Below are positions 1 through 8,669 of a stretch of 36,189 nt of DNA, piece by piece. The stretch is from Dunaliella salina (taxonomy: Eukaryota; Chlorophyta; Chlorophyceae; Chlamydomonadales; Dunaliellaceae). A program made the position numbers and the translations under genes. Location: the NCBI GenBank assembly GCA_002284615.2, contig MU069578.1:232594-268782 (forward strand). The letters are read 5' to 3'. Every line of letters starts with the position of its first letter. Position 1 is the first letter of the stretch. The notes below the pieces were generated by a model. It was not told the DNA's origin. It worked only from the letters and a program-made list of their open reading frames with translations, and did not search any database.

Positions 1-149
1 AACCTGTGCCTTAGGTCAGCAGTGAACTCTTGAATAGAAATAGGTGTACCCTGCCGCACAGCTTTAACAAAGGAATCACAGCGCCGCAATCCTTGCAAGG
101 CATCTAAAACTTGAGCAGTCCAGCAAGAAGGCTCGCGAGAATGAATGTT
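1..149 (-). pseudogene. L1-like LINE ORF2 C-terminal fragment (runs off window start)
   Basis: Read on the minus strand, this stretch is open without a stop. It contains CWTAQVLDALQGL followed by GTPISIQEFTADLRHR. It lines up with the C-terminal region of the L1-like copies at 6345-7223 and 15315-16469, which read CWTEFISAFQGL and GQPIRINDFVVDLRKRH at the same spacing. It is therefore a divergent relative of the same LINE family. The fragment continues beyond base 1, and its 5' side joins the minisatellite-bearing sequence at 160-480. The assignment rests only on similarity to the other copies in this window. Confidence 0.6.
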
Positions 150-159
150 CAGGTCCGCC

Positions 160-480
160 GGTGACTGACCTGAGGTGTGACTGACACGACCAGCACCGTG
201 TTTGTCACTAGAACAGGCTCAGGACACACCAAGAGACTCCAGAGACTCGCGAGGAAGACCAGCAACGCAGCATGAACAACAGAACACAAGGAGAGAACAC
301 GTAGTTGCCCTGTACCGCTCCAAAGCGCATCTACACAGCCCACCCAGCAACCCACGTTCTACACCATGGCAATCTCGGCAACACCACAAATAGCTCCTAT
401 CAGCCCACGTTCTGCACCATGGCAACCTCAGCAACACCACAAACAGCTCCCGTCTTGCAAGCCATCTTGACGAAAACAGA
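160..480 (-). repeat. Minisatellite-bearing repeat shared with 29750-29970
   Basis: On the minus strand this region has two units of about 55-60 bp built around GTGGTGTTGC, GAGATTGCCATGGTG and AACGTGGG. They are followed by GGTTGCTGGGTGGGC, then GAGCCTGTTCTAGTGACAAA. The same order of blocks appears on the plus strand at 29750-29970. There too it lies just upstream of sequence resembling an L1-like C-terminus and tail. Both are probably copies of one retroelement family with an internal tandem repeat. No coding role is seen. Confidence 0.55.
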
Positions 481-616
481 GGATTGTACCGCTGACAAAG
501 GGGAAGAGTCATTTAATTTTTTTGGCAAAGCCTTAGTCATGGGGCGTGAACTGGTTTATTTGACTTTCACTGGTGACATTCACACCTGGCCAACTTACCC
601 TGTGCATACCCCTGGC

Positions 617-790
617 AGGCTGAGAAAGAGACACAGCCAGAACAAAGTCCGGACATACACAAGTAAACATGGCAGACGCTTCAGTGGCCACCCTGGGCCT
701 GCTCTTTGCCCTCTATGTAATGCACCTGATAGCGTCTCCCATACCCTTAGGTGGTACGATCACAGCACATTTGTGAAGCCCTCACCTTGC
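617..790 (+). pseudogene. LINE zinc-knuckle fragment (degenerate)
   Basis: The reading frame open from 305 to 850 includes NKVRTYTSKHGRRFSG and CPLCNAPDSVSHTLRWYD. This matches the knuckle region of the Dualen-like copies (MKYRTYTLYT, then CPFC, seven residues, H, four residues, C). The last cysteine is replaced by tyrosine (TAC for TGC), so the knuckle is broken. The first part of that frame (305-480) is antisense to the minisatellite repeat and is not a gene. It is likely a relic of a third, more divergent LINE subfamily. Confidence 0.45.
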
Positions 791-849
791 ACAAACCATC
801 TCCTCACAACCTCCCTACTCTCATCACCTGCATTATGCAACCTCTGCTG

Positions 850-1249
850 AGTAAGGGAATCAGCGGGCTACATAAGCTTACATCTCTACGCAAAATCTCA
901 CATCATCTCAGTTTCTCAACTTCAGGCTAAACACCCCAAGGCGAACAACAAATGTAAAATTGCACTTAACAGGCTGGCAGCTCTTGCCAACCTTGCTCCA
1001 CATGAAGGACTAAACACATCCTCAATTCAAAAGATCATGGCCTACAAAAATACTGAAGCAAATACCCTCCCAGTTTACTGTCGTATCATCAACACACATG
1101 TGAGTGGCCTTACCAACACCAGCATGGGTGGGGAACAGCCTCCCCACACCCAAATTTTCCAACGAGCAAACCCCCAACGTAGCTTCAACCCCCCTCACTC
1201 AAGCAGTGCCGCCACCACAGCCTTGTTCCACATCTTTCTACACCCATGA
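850..1249 (+). pseudogene. Post-RT region of Dualen-like ORF, copy 1
   Basis: The frame containing ISGLHKLTSLRKISHHLS, KCKIALNRLAALANL and LPVYCRIINTH aligns with copy 4 at about 25520-25710, which reads KKLTSLFGRKIK, LALNRLSHTLN and LISTIIHNQ. Its function is unknown; in LINEs this region follows the RT thumb. A stop at 1247-1249 and frame changes show that it is decayed. This is the 5'-most recognisable part of the copy. Confidence 0.5.
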
Positions 1250-1334
1250 ACACACTGGACGCCGCCTCAGACGTGCACTTAACCATCCTTCAAAACCCAT
1301 CATTTGTCCTGGAACACAACAACTTTAAAATGTT

Positions 1335-1823
1335 ATGGATATGCAATCACTGGAGGAGCCGCTCAGCAAAAGAACGCGCTCCAATGCTATACTCAACATC
1401 ACTCCCACACAAGCACTCCACCCCTCTGCAGACAGACTCACTGCAAGCCTGGATACTCTGGCTCCTGCCATACAAGATACTGCTGCAGAAGGGCCACCCA
1501 GCAAACGCACACGCTCAGCATTGAGAAGTACCCCTTCTTCCATATCCCAATCAAGCCAGGATAGCCCAAATGCTAATAGCTCACATGCTTATCTGAACAC
1601 TGCTCACCATATCCCTACACAGCCCAACTTCCCAAGCACAAATCACCAACATCAGATAGTTGATTGTCTCAACCCTCAGGCACAAGCTCTTACTCCGCAC
1701 AGCCTAGGTACTCAAAAAAAAAAGACCCAGAAAGAAGAGGCAACATTTGCTCTACACAGACAGAAAGATGATTTCCCCAGCCATCCACTCTCTAAGCTCG
1801 CTTTCCCAAGTCACAAATGTTGA
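1335..1823 (+). pseudogene. Low-complexity Ser/Pro/basic linker of Dualen-like ORF, copy 1
   Basis: An open stretch of about 160 codons, rich in Ser, Pro, Thr, Gln and His, with the short basic motif SKRTRS occurring twice (about residues 11 and 55). The motif resembles a simple nuclear-localisation signal, and the segment is probably a disordered linker between RT and PHD finger. Copy 4 has a similarly Pro/Ser/Gln-rich stretch at 25750-26300. The frame ends inside the foldback insertion: its last codons are the insertion's first bases. The apparent start codon is unlikely to be a real initiation site. Confidence 0.5.
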
Positions 1824-1909
1824 GGTATAAGGGAAGGCTGGCCGACCACTTGGCCACGCTAGCGCTAGCGTGGCCAAGTGGTCGGCCAGCCTTCCCTTAT
1901 ACCTCAACA
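1818..1909. repeat. Perfect 92-bp palindrome (left end of foldback element)
   Basis: Centre lies between 1863 and 1864 (AGC/GCT). The 46-base arms run TGTTGAGGTATAAGGG... to GCTAGC and are perfectly complementary. Each arm contains TGGCCAAGTGG, which matches the tRNA A-box consensus TRGCNNAGYGG, once per strand. Confidence 0.9.
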
Positions 1910-2228
1910 AAATGTCAGCCCCGGAAGGGGGGATTCTGAGCACCCAAGCGCTACATGCTTCCCTGCACGGCCTTGTAGCTAGCACTAGCGCGCCTTGCCC
2001 TTCCTCTGTCTCCACATGCTGCTCTTCTCTGCTCTGCCACTCTGCTGTTTTGTTCTCGCAGGTGCTCCCCTTGCGCTGCTGCTGTCGTACTTCCACATCT
2101 GCTCTCCAGCTAGTGCCGTACTGCCACATCTGCATTCATTTTGCTATGTAGTCACTGAAGCCTGACCCCGCGTCACAACTTCTTCCACCTCCATCCTCCT
2201 GCTCCGTGACTAAGCTTTACTGCTGCCG

Positions 2229-2306
2229 GGACTCGAACCCGCGTCTCCTCCACTGGGACTGACATTTTGTTGAGGTATAAGGGAAGGCTGGCCGACCACT
2301 TGGCCA
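2229..2306 (-). ncRNA. tRNA-like A/B-box region (type II, Leu/Ser-like), degenerate
   Basis: On the minus strand TGGCCAAGTGG (2296-2306) matches an A box and GGTTCGAGTCC (2229-2239) is a perfect B box. Their starts are 67 bases apart, the spacing of tRNAs with a long variable arm. The T arm pairs (GCGGG/CCCGG with one mismatch), but the acceptor stem does not close convincingly. It is therefore not a working tRNA, but it could act as an internal RNA polymerase III promoter. The A box lies inside the palindromic end of the foldback element and points inward. Confidence 0.5.
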
Positions 2307-2359
2307 TGCTAGCGCTAGCGTGGCCAAGTGGTCGGCCAGCCTTCCCTTATACCTCAACA
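2268..2359. repeat. Near-perfect 92-bp palindrome (right end of foldback element)
   Basis: Same sequence as the left palindrome with one difference: T at 2307 faces G at 2320. Centre lies between 2313 and 2314. A cruciform or RNA hairpin would be very stable. Confidence 0.9.
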
Positions 2360-2384
2360 ACAAAAGTCTGGAACTAAAGGAAAA

Positions 2385-2875
2385 ACACAGCTGAGAAACT
2401 TGCTAAAGAGACTACTGCTAGCCATGCTGTCAGTTCTATCTTCTATCATGATTTAGATATTACTTACATAGATGATTGGAGAATTTTTGCAGAGAACAAG
2501 AAAGAACAATCAAGCTCCCCTGCCCACCTCCAAGTGCAATATCACACGCATTACGTACCTATAATAATTGAAAAATGGGCCCTGCCACTTTTCAAACAAG
2601 CTAACCTTGTGCCTGAAGACGTCTCACCTGCTGCTCGCACTGATATTGAGTGTGCCTGCTGCCAAGTATGCAACCACTACCAAAGTTATGAAACTGGAAC
2701 CTTGGAGGATTCATTTCCTGATATGTATATTTGCGATGTGTGCCACCAAACGTACCATTGGGAATGCATGAAGGAACTTGGATGCTACTCAGATGCGTTA
2801 AGACATGAAATTGACACAGCCAACACATGTGCATGTCCCGCCTGTACAAGCCTGAATGATACCCAAAAAATTTGA
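2385..2875 (+). pseudogene. PHD finger segment of Dualen-like ORF, copy 1
   Basis: The frame reads EKWALPLFKQ and then a C4HC3 zinc finger: CCQVC, then CDVCHQTYHWEC, then CACPACTSL near the end. This is the Cys-x2-Cys, Cys-x2-Cys-x4-His-x2-Cys, Cys-x2-Cys pattern of PHD fingers, which in other proteins read histone H3 tails or bind other chromatin factors. Copy 4 has the same finger in the same place (26623 onward), so it belongs to the retroelement and is not a host gene. Upstream of 2534 the same frame seems to continue past a frameshift. The segment ends in a stop at 2873-2875, after which the linker goes on in other frames. Confidence 0.7.
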
Positions 2876-2975
2876 AAGAGAGCGGCAGACTAAACAAGAA
2901 CTCAGGAGGGTTGCTTGGAAGCCCTCCTGGGAATCAGAGGGTCTACAGGAGGCATGGCCTTGATTTAAAGAGTGC

Positions 2976-3755
2976 TTGCTTAAGTTCGAAGCACAACAGT
3001 GCGAGCCTAACCTCTCAACACCCACAGCAGATTCTCCCCTCTCAAATCTTGAAAAACAGGGCTTTGGAAAACTTTATGAAACCAATGTATGGCAGCAGAA
3101 ATTGGACACAGAATTGCGCAACAAAATCGCATTTGATACAAAACCCACTAATCCACAAGCAGACATAAAACCTACAGGCTCATGCGAAGATTGGCTGCGC
3201 GAGGTTGACCTCATGAAGTACATGGATCAGCAACCCCCTCATCCAGCATCATCAGACACAGGATCCCACAGACATTACCCTCCTACTCCTTCCCCCTCAT
3301 TCTCCCAGAAATATACACGGCGCATATGGCTTGCACATACAATAGGCAAGGCAAATGTGTTGGTATGGTTTCCCCAAACCGCTTCCAAATCCTCTACCGG
3401 GCTTCCTATGGGACCAAGCTTGCTGGCATGCACGACAAAATAACACCAGCTCCTGGCAGCTTTGCTACTGAGCTACAAGGGCTCCTTTCCCGCAAATCCA
3501 TGCTTGAAAGAAAGTACTCTAGCAAGAAGATCAGACTCCTTTTCACGAGCCCTTCCAACTCACATTCATACTGCCCTCCAAAAATGGGCTTTGGTAGCCC
3601 AGGAAAAAATGGCCTCCTCACTAGACCACAACCCACAATACCAGAATTATTAGAGTGCGCACTCCCGAGACGCTCTTTTTGGTGCCATACATAATGCCTT
3701 TACATCCAAATTCTCAGGCTTCTCTGTTTGCGATCCCATTCATGGCGAGGGAATC
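2976..3755 (+). pseudogene. PHD-to-RNase H linker of Dualen-like ORF, copy 1
   Basis: The frames at 2976-3443 and 3326-3694 carry pieces matching copy 4: NLEKQGFGKLYE (copy 4 NLVNQGFEGN), DTKPTNPQADIKPT (copy 4 FDFQPTNPQTDIMPT), EVDLMKYMD (copy 4 SVDLMKETL) and ACTYNRQGKCVGM (copy 4 ACIYNASGKCMGM). The last is a short conserved Cys-containing block of unknown role. At least two frameshifts break the segment. Confidence 0.6.
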
Positions 3756-4901
3756 GTGACCCAAGCTTTGCAACATGCAATTTACTCTGCCATTCGCAAC
3801 ACAGTAGCCACTGCTACATTCATGTTCCTTCCGGCCTGGAATAAGGACATGATAACCAACCCCTACTCCAAACTTTTCACTGCCTACCCCCACCTCTGTT
3901 ACGAACTTGGAACCATACCTCGCAAAAAACTTAGTTACAGTGCCCCTCAATGCTGCCCTAACCAAGAGATACCTTTACCTAAGCATACCTGGGACCTTCA
4001 TATCTTTGCTGTTTGGAACACTGCAGCTCGAGCCCATCTTAACAACCATAACAAAGACTGGCTACAGGGCCTGAAAGGAGATTTGAAAGAAGCCACAGAG
4101 TGGAAGCTCAAGAGTGTCAGCAGCCACCCTGTCCTAAATCCCATGCATGCTCGCATGCCAGGTTTCAATAAACTGGAACGCCTCCCATTTGACAGACAAA
4201 ACGTCTCCAAGCACCCTAGAAATTCACACATCAGTATCCAAGATACAGACTTGGTGCCCAGCCAATCCAGTACTCTCCTAACTCTCAAACTTGCTGACTG
4301 GAGCACTTGGGCATACACAGATGGCAGCTGCCTTGTCCATAACGGCAAGCAAGAAATTGGAGCAGGCGTCTACTGCCCGTCCACTGACAGCAAGAGCTTT
4401 GTAGAACCAAACGGTGCTGGGATTGCTAAAACCATCACTCGAGCTGAATTAGCAGCAATTGCTACTGCTATCATCACCAAAAATGCAGATATTGCATCAG
4501 ACAGCCTCATCCCTCTCGAACAAATATGTAAACAACTTCTTTACCCTCAGAAACACCTGAGGCATATTCAAGGAGACGTCCTTAAAATGATTTCAACTCT
4601 CATTAGAGACTTCCGTACCAAAATTCGAATTTACAAGGTGAAGTCCCATGCTGGCATCGCTGGAAATGAATGTGCAGATGCTATTGCTAAACATCAGGCA
4701 AAGCAAGCCCAGAACTGTGTGGCAGACACTGAGATCCCTGGAGCAGGCCCTGGCGAAAATCCTTATACAATCATTTTTTGGCTAGCCAAGGAAGAAAAAA
4801 GAGCACATGCCGCTGTTACTTTTGCTCATCCCCTTCCTGCCCCCTTAGCTTACCTATCTCACCAATCTTCAAGATGCCCTCCAATCCCGCATGCATTCTA
4901 A
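3756..4901 (+). pseudogene. RNase H domain of Dualen-like ORF, copy 1
   Basis: This 381-codon open stretch holds a ribonuclease H1-type domain. The catalytic residues are all present: D189 in YTDGS, E231 in TRAEL, D249 in ASDS, H298 in VKSHAG and D308 in NECAD. In a LINE this enzyme would remove the RNA strand after first-strand cDNA synthesis. The N-terminal 180 residues match copy 4 (HIFAVWNTAARAHL against LIFCVWNPNAREIL). The true product is one large polyprotein; the ATG here is only the first in the open stretch. After about residue 350 the frame drifts out and the continuation moves to another frame. Confidence 0.75.
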
Positions 4902-5003
4902 ACACAAGCTTGGATATGCCAATGCCAAAACAGATTACTACTCTTACTATCAAAATTTGTTACCACAAGTAGATTTAAAAAAATCAGCAATGCCTTCAGA
5001 AAT

Positions 5004-5915
5004 ATGCCCAACATCTCTGTACTCATGAAGCGTACCATCCTGCAGTACCGCACAGGCACCCTCTACAACCAAAAANATGCAGTACGTTTTAAAAGGTCAA
5101 CCGATCCATCTTGCCCCCTGCCAGGCTGCCGCCATTTGGACAGCGCAATCCATATGCTCTCAGGCTGCCAAAACCATATCATCTCCAACATGAAAACTGA
5201 ACGCCATAACATTACTGGCAGAATGATTATTAAAGCACTCAGCAAATGCCCTGCAGGGGCAGGCCTGGTATACACAGACATAGGAAGCGATTTCAAACTC
5301 GATCAACACAATCTCCAACTCCCTGCATATGCCTCAAACAGAACTTTACCTGCTTACTTATTCCCCCGTAACCTTTCAGAGAGGAAAAGACTCAACTCCA
5401 GTCGACCAGATGCTGTTTTGATCACCCCATTTAATGCCAAATATACTTCAATCAGTGTTTCTCCTATACACTCAAATCACGATTTGCGCAGGACCACACG
5501 GAGGACCACCAGAACTAGCCGCACGAGGCAACCCCATGAACTTCATGCAAATAAACGCCATGTGCACCTGATAGAAATCAAGTTCTGTGAAGACACAAGG
5601 CCAGAGCATCAGTTGAACACGGCGAAGCAGCAGCATGCAGACCTTTGTAAACTTATTAGCGCTAAAGCTGTTACAATTCACCCTATTCTCCTGGGTGTAG
5701 GTGGAACTATTTACACTGAGCGTACCCTAACGCAATTCAAACAACTAGGATTGGATCACCAGCGTGCCACGAAGCTTGCTCAACAACTTCATGCCCATTC
5801 TGTTCAATATGCCCACAAACTAGTCACCACACGCCGCGCAATTGCAAATAAGAACATTTTCCACAGCCAGGCTCTAGAGCCAGGTGCTTCTAGTAACCCT
5901 CTGGATCCACATTAG
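5004..5915 (+). pseudogene. CCHC knuckle and restriction-like endonuclease (RLE) of Dualen-like ORF, copy 1
   Basis: A zinc knuckle C37-x4-C42-x7-H50-x4-C55 is followed by a PD-(D/E)xK nuclease core: RPDAVL (P135, D136) and HLIEIKFC (E191, K193). A knuckle just before such a core is the signature of the R2-type RLE that nicks target DNA in site-specific LINEs. The conserved block GVGGTIYTERTLTQF follows, and the protein ends SNPLDPH before the stop at 5913-5915. One undetermined base (5076) lies at codon 25. The catalytic core is intact, but the polyprotein upstream is frameshifted, so this copy is probably inactive. Confidence 0.75.
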
Positions 5916-6048
5916 CATTCTCTCTTCATACCTTGTGGTGGAGGGGGCACACGGCTCTTTTTTGAGCCAACGTGTCTCCTCTTCCTTAATTGATGTAGGG
6001 AGAATTTCTCTGCCTATGTAGTTTTCTTTTCTTTCTTTTCTTTTCCTT
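5916..6048 (+). repeat. Dualen-like 3' UTR with hairpins and TTTTC tail (copy 1)
   Basis: About 130 bases between the ORF stop and the TTTTC-rich tail. It contains a hairpin GGCTCTTTTTTGAGCC and a second one with TAGG/CCTA and GAGA/TCTC stems around 5995-6020. The same elements are in the copy at 19352-19480 with compensating changes. The likely role is recognition of the RNA 3' end by its own RT. Confidence 0.65.
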
Positions 6049-6066
6049 AGGTGGTATGATGGTGGT

Positions 6067-6363
6067 ATGAGTAGCTACAAACAGCTTGTGCGTGCTGAGT
6101 CATTCAAATGTTTGGGTATGCTGTTTACAAAACAATTTAACCCCCTTGCTTCTTCTGAGCATATGTGTTCACCCTTCTTGGCTGGATATCGCTGTATTAG
6201 GCACGTTGCAGATGAATTTAAGCTGGCAGATAGGCCTCATACCATGCTTTGGTTGACTAAGACGTATGCTCTCCCTGCTAGCATGTATGCTAGTCAAATT
6301 TGGGGTACCAGGTTTTTTAGACCAGGAGATGAGATGACCTGCCCGTGCACCTGTGTTTACTAA
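6067..6363 (+). pseudogene. L1-like ORF2 post-RT segment, part 1
   Basis: The frame contains QLVRAESFKCLGMLFTKQFN and YALPASMYASQIWGTRFFRP, typical of the region after the RT palm in L1-type LINEs (ESFKYLGMLF is the conserved block). It is closed by the 10-base deletion relative to the minus-strand copy, which reads TCPLQTVHLCLLKRILGVK across the same point. Confidence 0.65.
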
Positions 6364-7223
6364 AGCGAATTCTTGGAGTGAAAAATACTACACCAAATTG
6401 GTCTGTGCTGCGTGAATATGGTTTTGAACCATTACAATTCTATTGGTTTCGAGCTGCTGTCAGAATTTATAATACCTCCCTTGCCTGCAACAGCACTACT
6501 TTCCGAAGGGTACTTGGAGCGGATATTCTTGACATGAGTAGTAACTCTAAAAAGTGCTGGACGTCAGAGTTTATATATGCTTTTCAAAAATTACACAGGC
6601 GCAACTACTTCACACATTGCGTGTACTCAGGCCAGCCCATTAGGATAAATGATTTTGTGGTTGACTTACGGAAAAGGCATACGAGCGTGTGGCCAACCGA
6701 GGACCAGGATGAACATGGTGTTCATTTAAACAAGTTAGCCAAGTACCATAATTGGGTAGCGCTTCCGTATCAGCATAATTCTGCTCTTTGTAAACCTCTC
6801 CATACTCCTAGGTATCTGCATTTGGATTTGGGTAGGCATATGCAGAGAAACATTGCTTGCTTCCAATTGCACGCCCATAAACTTCGAGTTGAAATTTCTC
6901 ATTGGCATGGACATGCACCTCAATCTGATTTATGTGTTTCAGAACAATGGCAGGATGAAAAGCACGTCATCTTTCTCTGCCCTTGCAACTTCTTATGTTG
7001 TCTTAGGAGAGAGTATGCACATCTTTTTACTGCCTTTCCTGCTCACAGAGAAGTGTCAGATAATACAGGATCTTTCTTTTTCTCAGATGCTTGCTCTCTG
7101 GATGTAGCTAGTTTTCTTCAAAACCAAGATACTCAGACTTATCGCTTCATCTCTGAGCTTATGGATTCCTTTCACCATACCGTGCAGCCAAACTTTCGGG
7201 CCGAAGGTTATGTTCCCTTGTAA
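6345..7223 (+). pseudogene. L1-like ORF2 C-terminal domain, part 2
   Basis: This 292-codon stretch continues part 1 in another frame: HLCLLKRILGVK, FYWFRAAVRIYNTSL, then SDLCVSEQWQDEKHVIFLC. The last is the C-terminal zinc knuckle of L1-type elements. Its first Cys is Ser here, while the copy at 15315-16469 keeps CDLC-x8-H-x4-C. The end, AEGYVPL, is shared by both copies. The start codon used is not a real initiation site. Confidence 0.65.
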
Positions 7224-7384
7224 ATCTTGTAAACCTTGTAGCTACTCAGATGCCCCACCCACACAAAAATAGAAGGAGCACAGAGAGAAAGAAAGTCTAC
7301 CTGAGAACAGCCACGTGCATTACGAAAATACCCAGCAGTCAGTGCTGAAATTAAGAGTGAGTCCCACAGGTTTTACAGGTTCTA

Positions 7385-7990
7385 CTCAGAGTGAGTCCAA
7401 CCAGAATGAGCATGAATTGTCACCATCAAGCTTGTAGTGAAGCATTCAACAAAGGAGACTTTGGAACTTTCATTGTTACAATGGATGCATGCAGTACAGA
7501 AAAACTGTGCGCCTCCAAAATGGTGTCGGACATAATATTCCACATTGGGTTCTCCCAACTGGACAGCCACCACATCCACAAGTCAGCCGCCCTGTTGGCA
7601 TTTTAGTTAAACCTCTTGCAGGCAGTGACCCCACCCAACACCCAAGAGACATAAATCCCAGAGACAGAGATGTTCACCTCATTGAGGTGAAATCCTGCTC
7701 AGATACCAAGCCTGAACAAACTCCTTTGACTGCACAAAATCAAAACAGGAACACTCTTGAGAGCTACGCAAAAAAATGCTTCAGTGTACGCTCTGCAATA
7801 ACAAGGTCACATTACACACTTTTCTAAATGGAGTTGCCGGAACCGTTTACAACCCATGCACAATTGCTCACTTGGCATAAGGCCCTCAAAACTGCAGCCA
7901 AACTCCACCTTATTGGTTTTCTCCCACGCACCGAGACAGAAGAAAAAAGGCCAAAAATCAGAGTTCTTGAGGGAGTTCCTCAAAACCAAG
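7385..7990 (+). pseudogene. Dualen-like RLE fragment (subfamily of copy 4), nuclease core mutated
   Basis: Frames here match copy 4 at 30900-31420: MSMNCHHQACSEAFNKG (copy 4 GMHTNRHNAALSLCVEALSKG), HWVLPTGQPP (DWVFPNGNSS), SRPVGILVKPL (SRPDALFVRPI), RDRDVHLIEVKSC (QDRDIHLLELKFC) and KVTLHTFLNGVAGTVYNPCTI (KVTLHIILIGVGGTIYNDYTI). The catalytic Asp of RPD is Val, so the nuclease is dead. The fragment is truncated at both ends and has no 3' UTR. It adds a third lineage of the family to the window. Confidence 0.6.
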
Positions 7991-8059
7991 TTCAGATTTT
8001 GGTCTGCGGCAATAAACAGATGTTCAGGCGTTAGAGAGTTGGCCAAGGGGGAACAAATA

Positions 8060-8265
8060 GCCACACATGCATTCACTTTTTATTTATATTTTCAGGGCTT
8101 GCCATGAGTCATTGAGCAGACACGGTGCTTGGAGCTTGCAAGACATGTCAGCTCTAGTCTGCACATGTCAGTACAGGATTGCTTTTGCGCCTTCTTTGGG
8201 CATTAGATGGTCTTGGTGAATTTAAACATGCAGCCTCTGTATGTTATTTGATTCATGCTTCTCAT
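8060..8265. other. No gene recognised; possible continuation of the L1 scrap
   Basis: No domain or repeat is recognisable. On the minus strand the bases just below 8268 read LDDEKHESNN, which may echo the WQDEKHVIF block of the L1-like copies, but this is too weak to extend the fragment. Confidence 0.3.
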
Positions 8266-8267
8266 CA

Positions 8268-8490
8268 TCAAGTCGAAACTTTGTACCATGAAGGCATAAG
8301 ACTCTGTGAGGAATTTGCCAATTTGTTCACATGTGCACCATGCTCAATGATACCATTAGCTCTCCCCACACCCTGCAACATTCCTCTCACATCAACAACA
8401 GAATGACATTCAGGCTGCCCAGAATCAACATAGTTGTAAATGAGTTGCACCTCTCTAAGCATGTGCATGCTTCCAAAAACTCTGGGGCAC
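8268..8490 (-). pseudogene. L1-like ORF2 C-terminal fragment, degraded
   Basis: On the minus strand the frame reads YNYVDSGQPECHSVVDVR and EHGAHVNKLANSSQSLMPSW. This matches HCVYSGQPIRINDFVVDLR and EHGAHLNKLAKYHNWVALPF of the intact-looking copy at 15315-16469. Spacing is conserved, so it is a real but old scrap of the same family. Upstream codons (8490-8663) show no clear match. Confidence 0.55.
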
Positions 8491-8669
8491 GGCATTTTTG
8501 GAGGAAGACTGCATATAAAAATCTGCCTACAGCAAAGTGTAGCGCAATTACAGCGCAATGAAGAATTGTAACAAAATCTGATTGCTGCGTGAGAGCAATA
8601 AAAAATGCTGAGGCTGATGTCCAAAATCTCAAGGCACTTTACCCTAGGATATGCAACAAACACGGGTGC

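Larger units (their letters stand above)
1818..2359. mobile_element. Foldback element with palindromic 92-bp ends and ACAAA target duplication
   Basis: Two copies of a 92-bp palindrome (1818-1909 and 2268-2359) bound this 542-bp element. The inner flanks continue the inverted repeat (AAAATGTCAG after the left one, CTGACATTTT before the right one), so the terminal inverted repeat totals about 102 bp. ACAAA occurs directly outside both ends (1813-1817 and 2360-2364), a clean 5-bp target-site duplication. The host sequence is the Dualen-like ORF. There is no transposase, so it is non-autonomous. The superfamily is not clear. The ends begin TGTTGAGG. Confidence 0.85.
850..6048 (+). mobile_element. 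Dualen/RandI-like non-LTR retrotransposon, copy 1 (5' truncated)
   Basis: This is a LINE copy without its RT. It starts in the post-RT region, then has a Ser/Pro-rich basic linker, a PHD finger, RNase H, a CCHC knuckle, a restriction-like endonuclease (RLE) and a 3' UTR ending in a TTTTC-rich tail. The order equals that of the longer copy at 22595-31765. Several frameshifts break the ORF, and a foldback element is inserted at 1818-2359. The 5' edge near 850 is where similarity to copy 4 begins. No convincing target duplication was found for the copy itself. The tail is followed directly by an L1-like fragment. The clade name rests on the APE plus RLE plus RNase H layout seen in copy 4. Confidence 0.75.
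6049..7245 (+). mobile_element. L1-like LINE, copy 1 (5' truncated 3' fragment)
   Basis: This fragment covers only the post-RT C-terminal part of an L1-type ORF2 and a very short 3' end, TTGTAAATCTTGTAAACC. It starts immediately after the TTTTC tail of Dualen copy 1. It is closely similar to the minus-strand copy at 15302-16495. Compared with that copy it lacks about 10 bases (TTGCAGACTG or equivalent) near 6343, which shifts the frame. Confidence 0.7.

Noticed and set aside
2229..2306. Functional tRNA gene (Leu or Ser type)
   Set aside because: A and B boxes are good but the acceptor stem does not pair and no convincing anticodon arm is formed.
2534..2875. Host chromatin protein with PHD finger
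   Set aside because: The same finger with the same flanking blocks occurs in copy 4 between RT and RNase H, so it is part of the LINE polyprotein.
8268..8663. 131-codon cysteine-rich gene on the minus strand
   Set aside because: Its C-terminal half is an L1-like C-terminal scrap and the rest lacks any recognisable feature.
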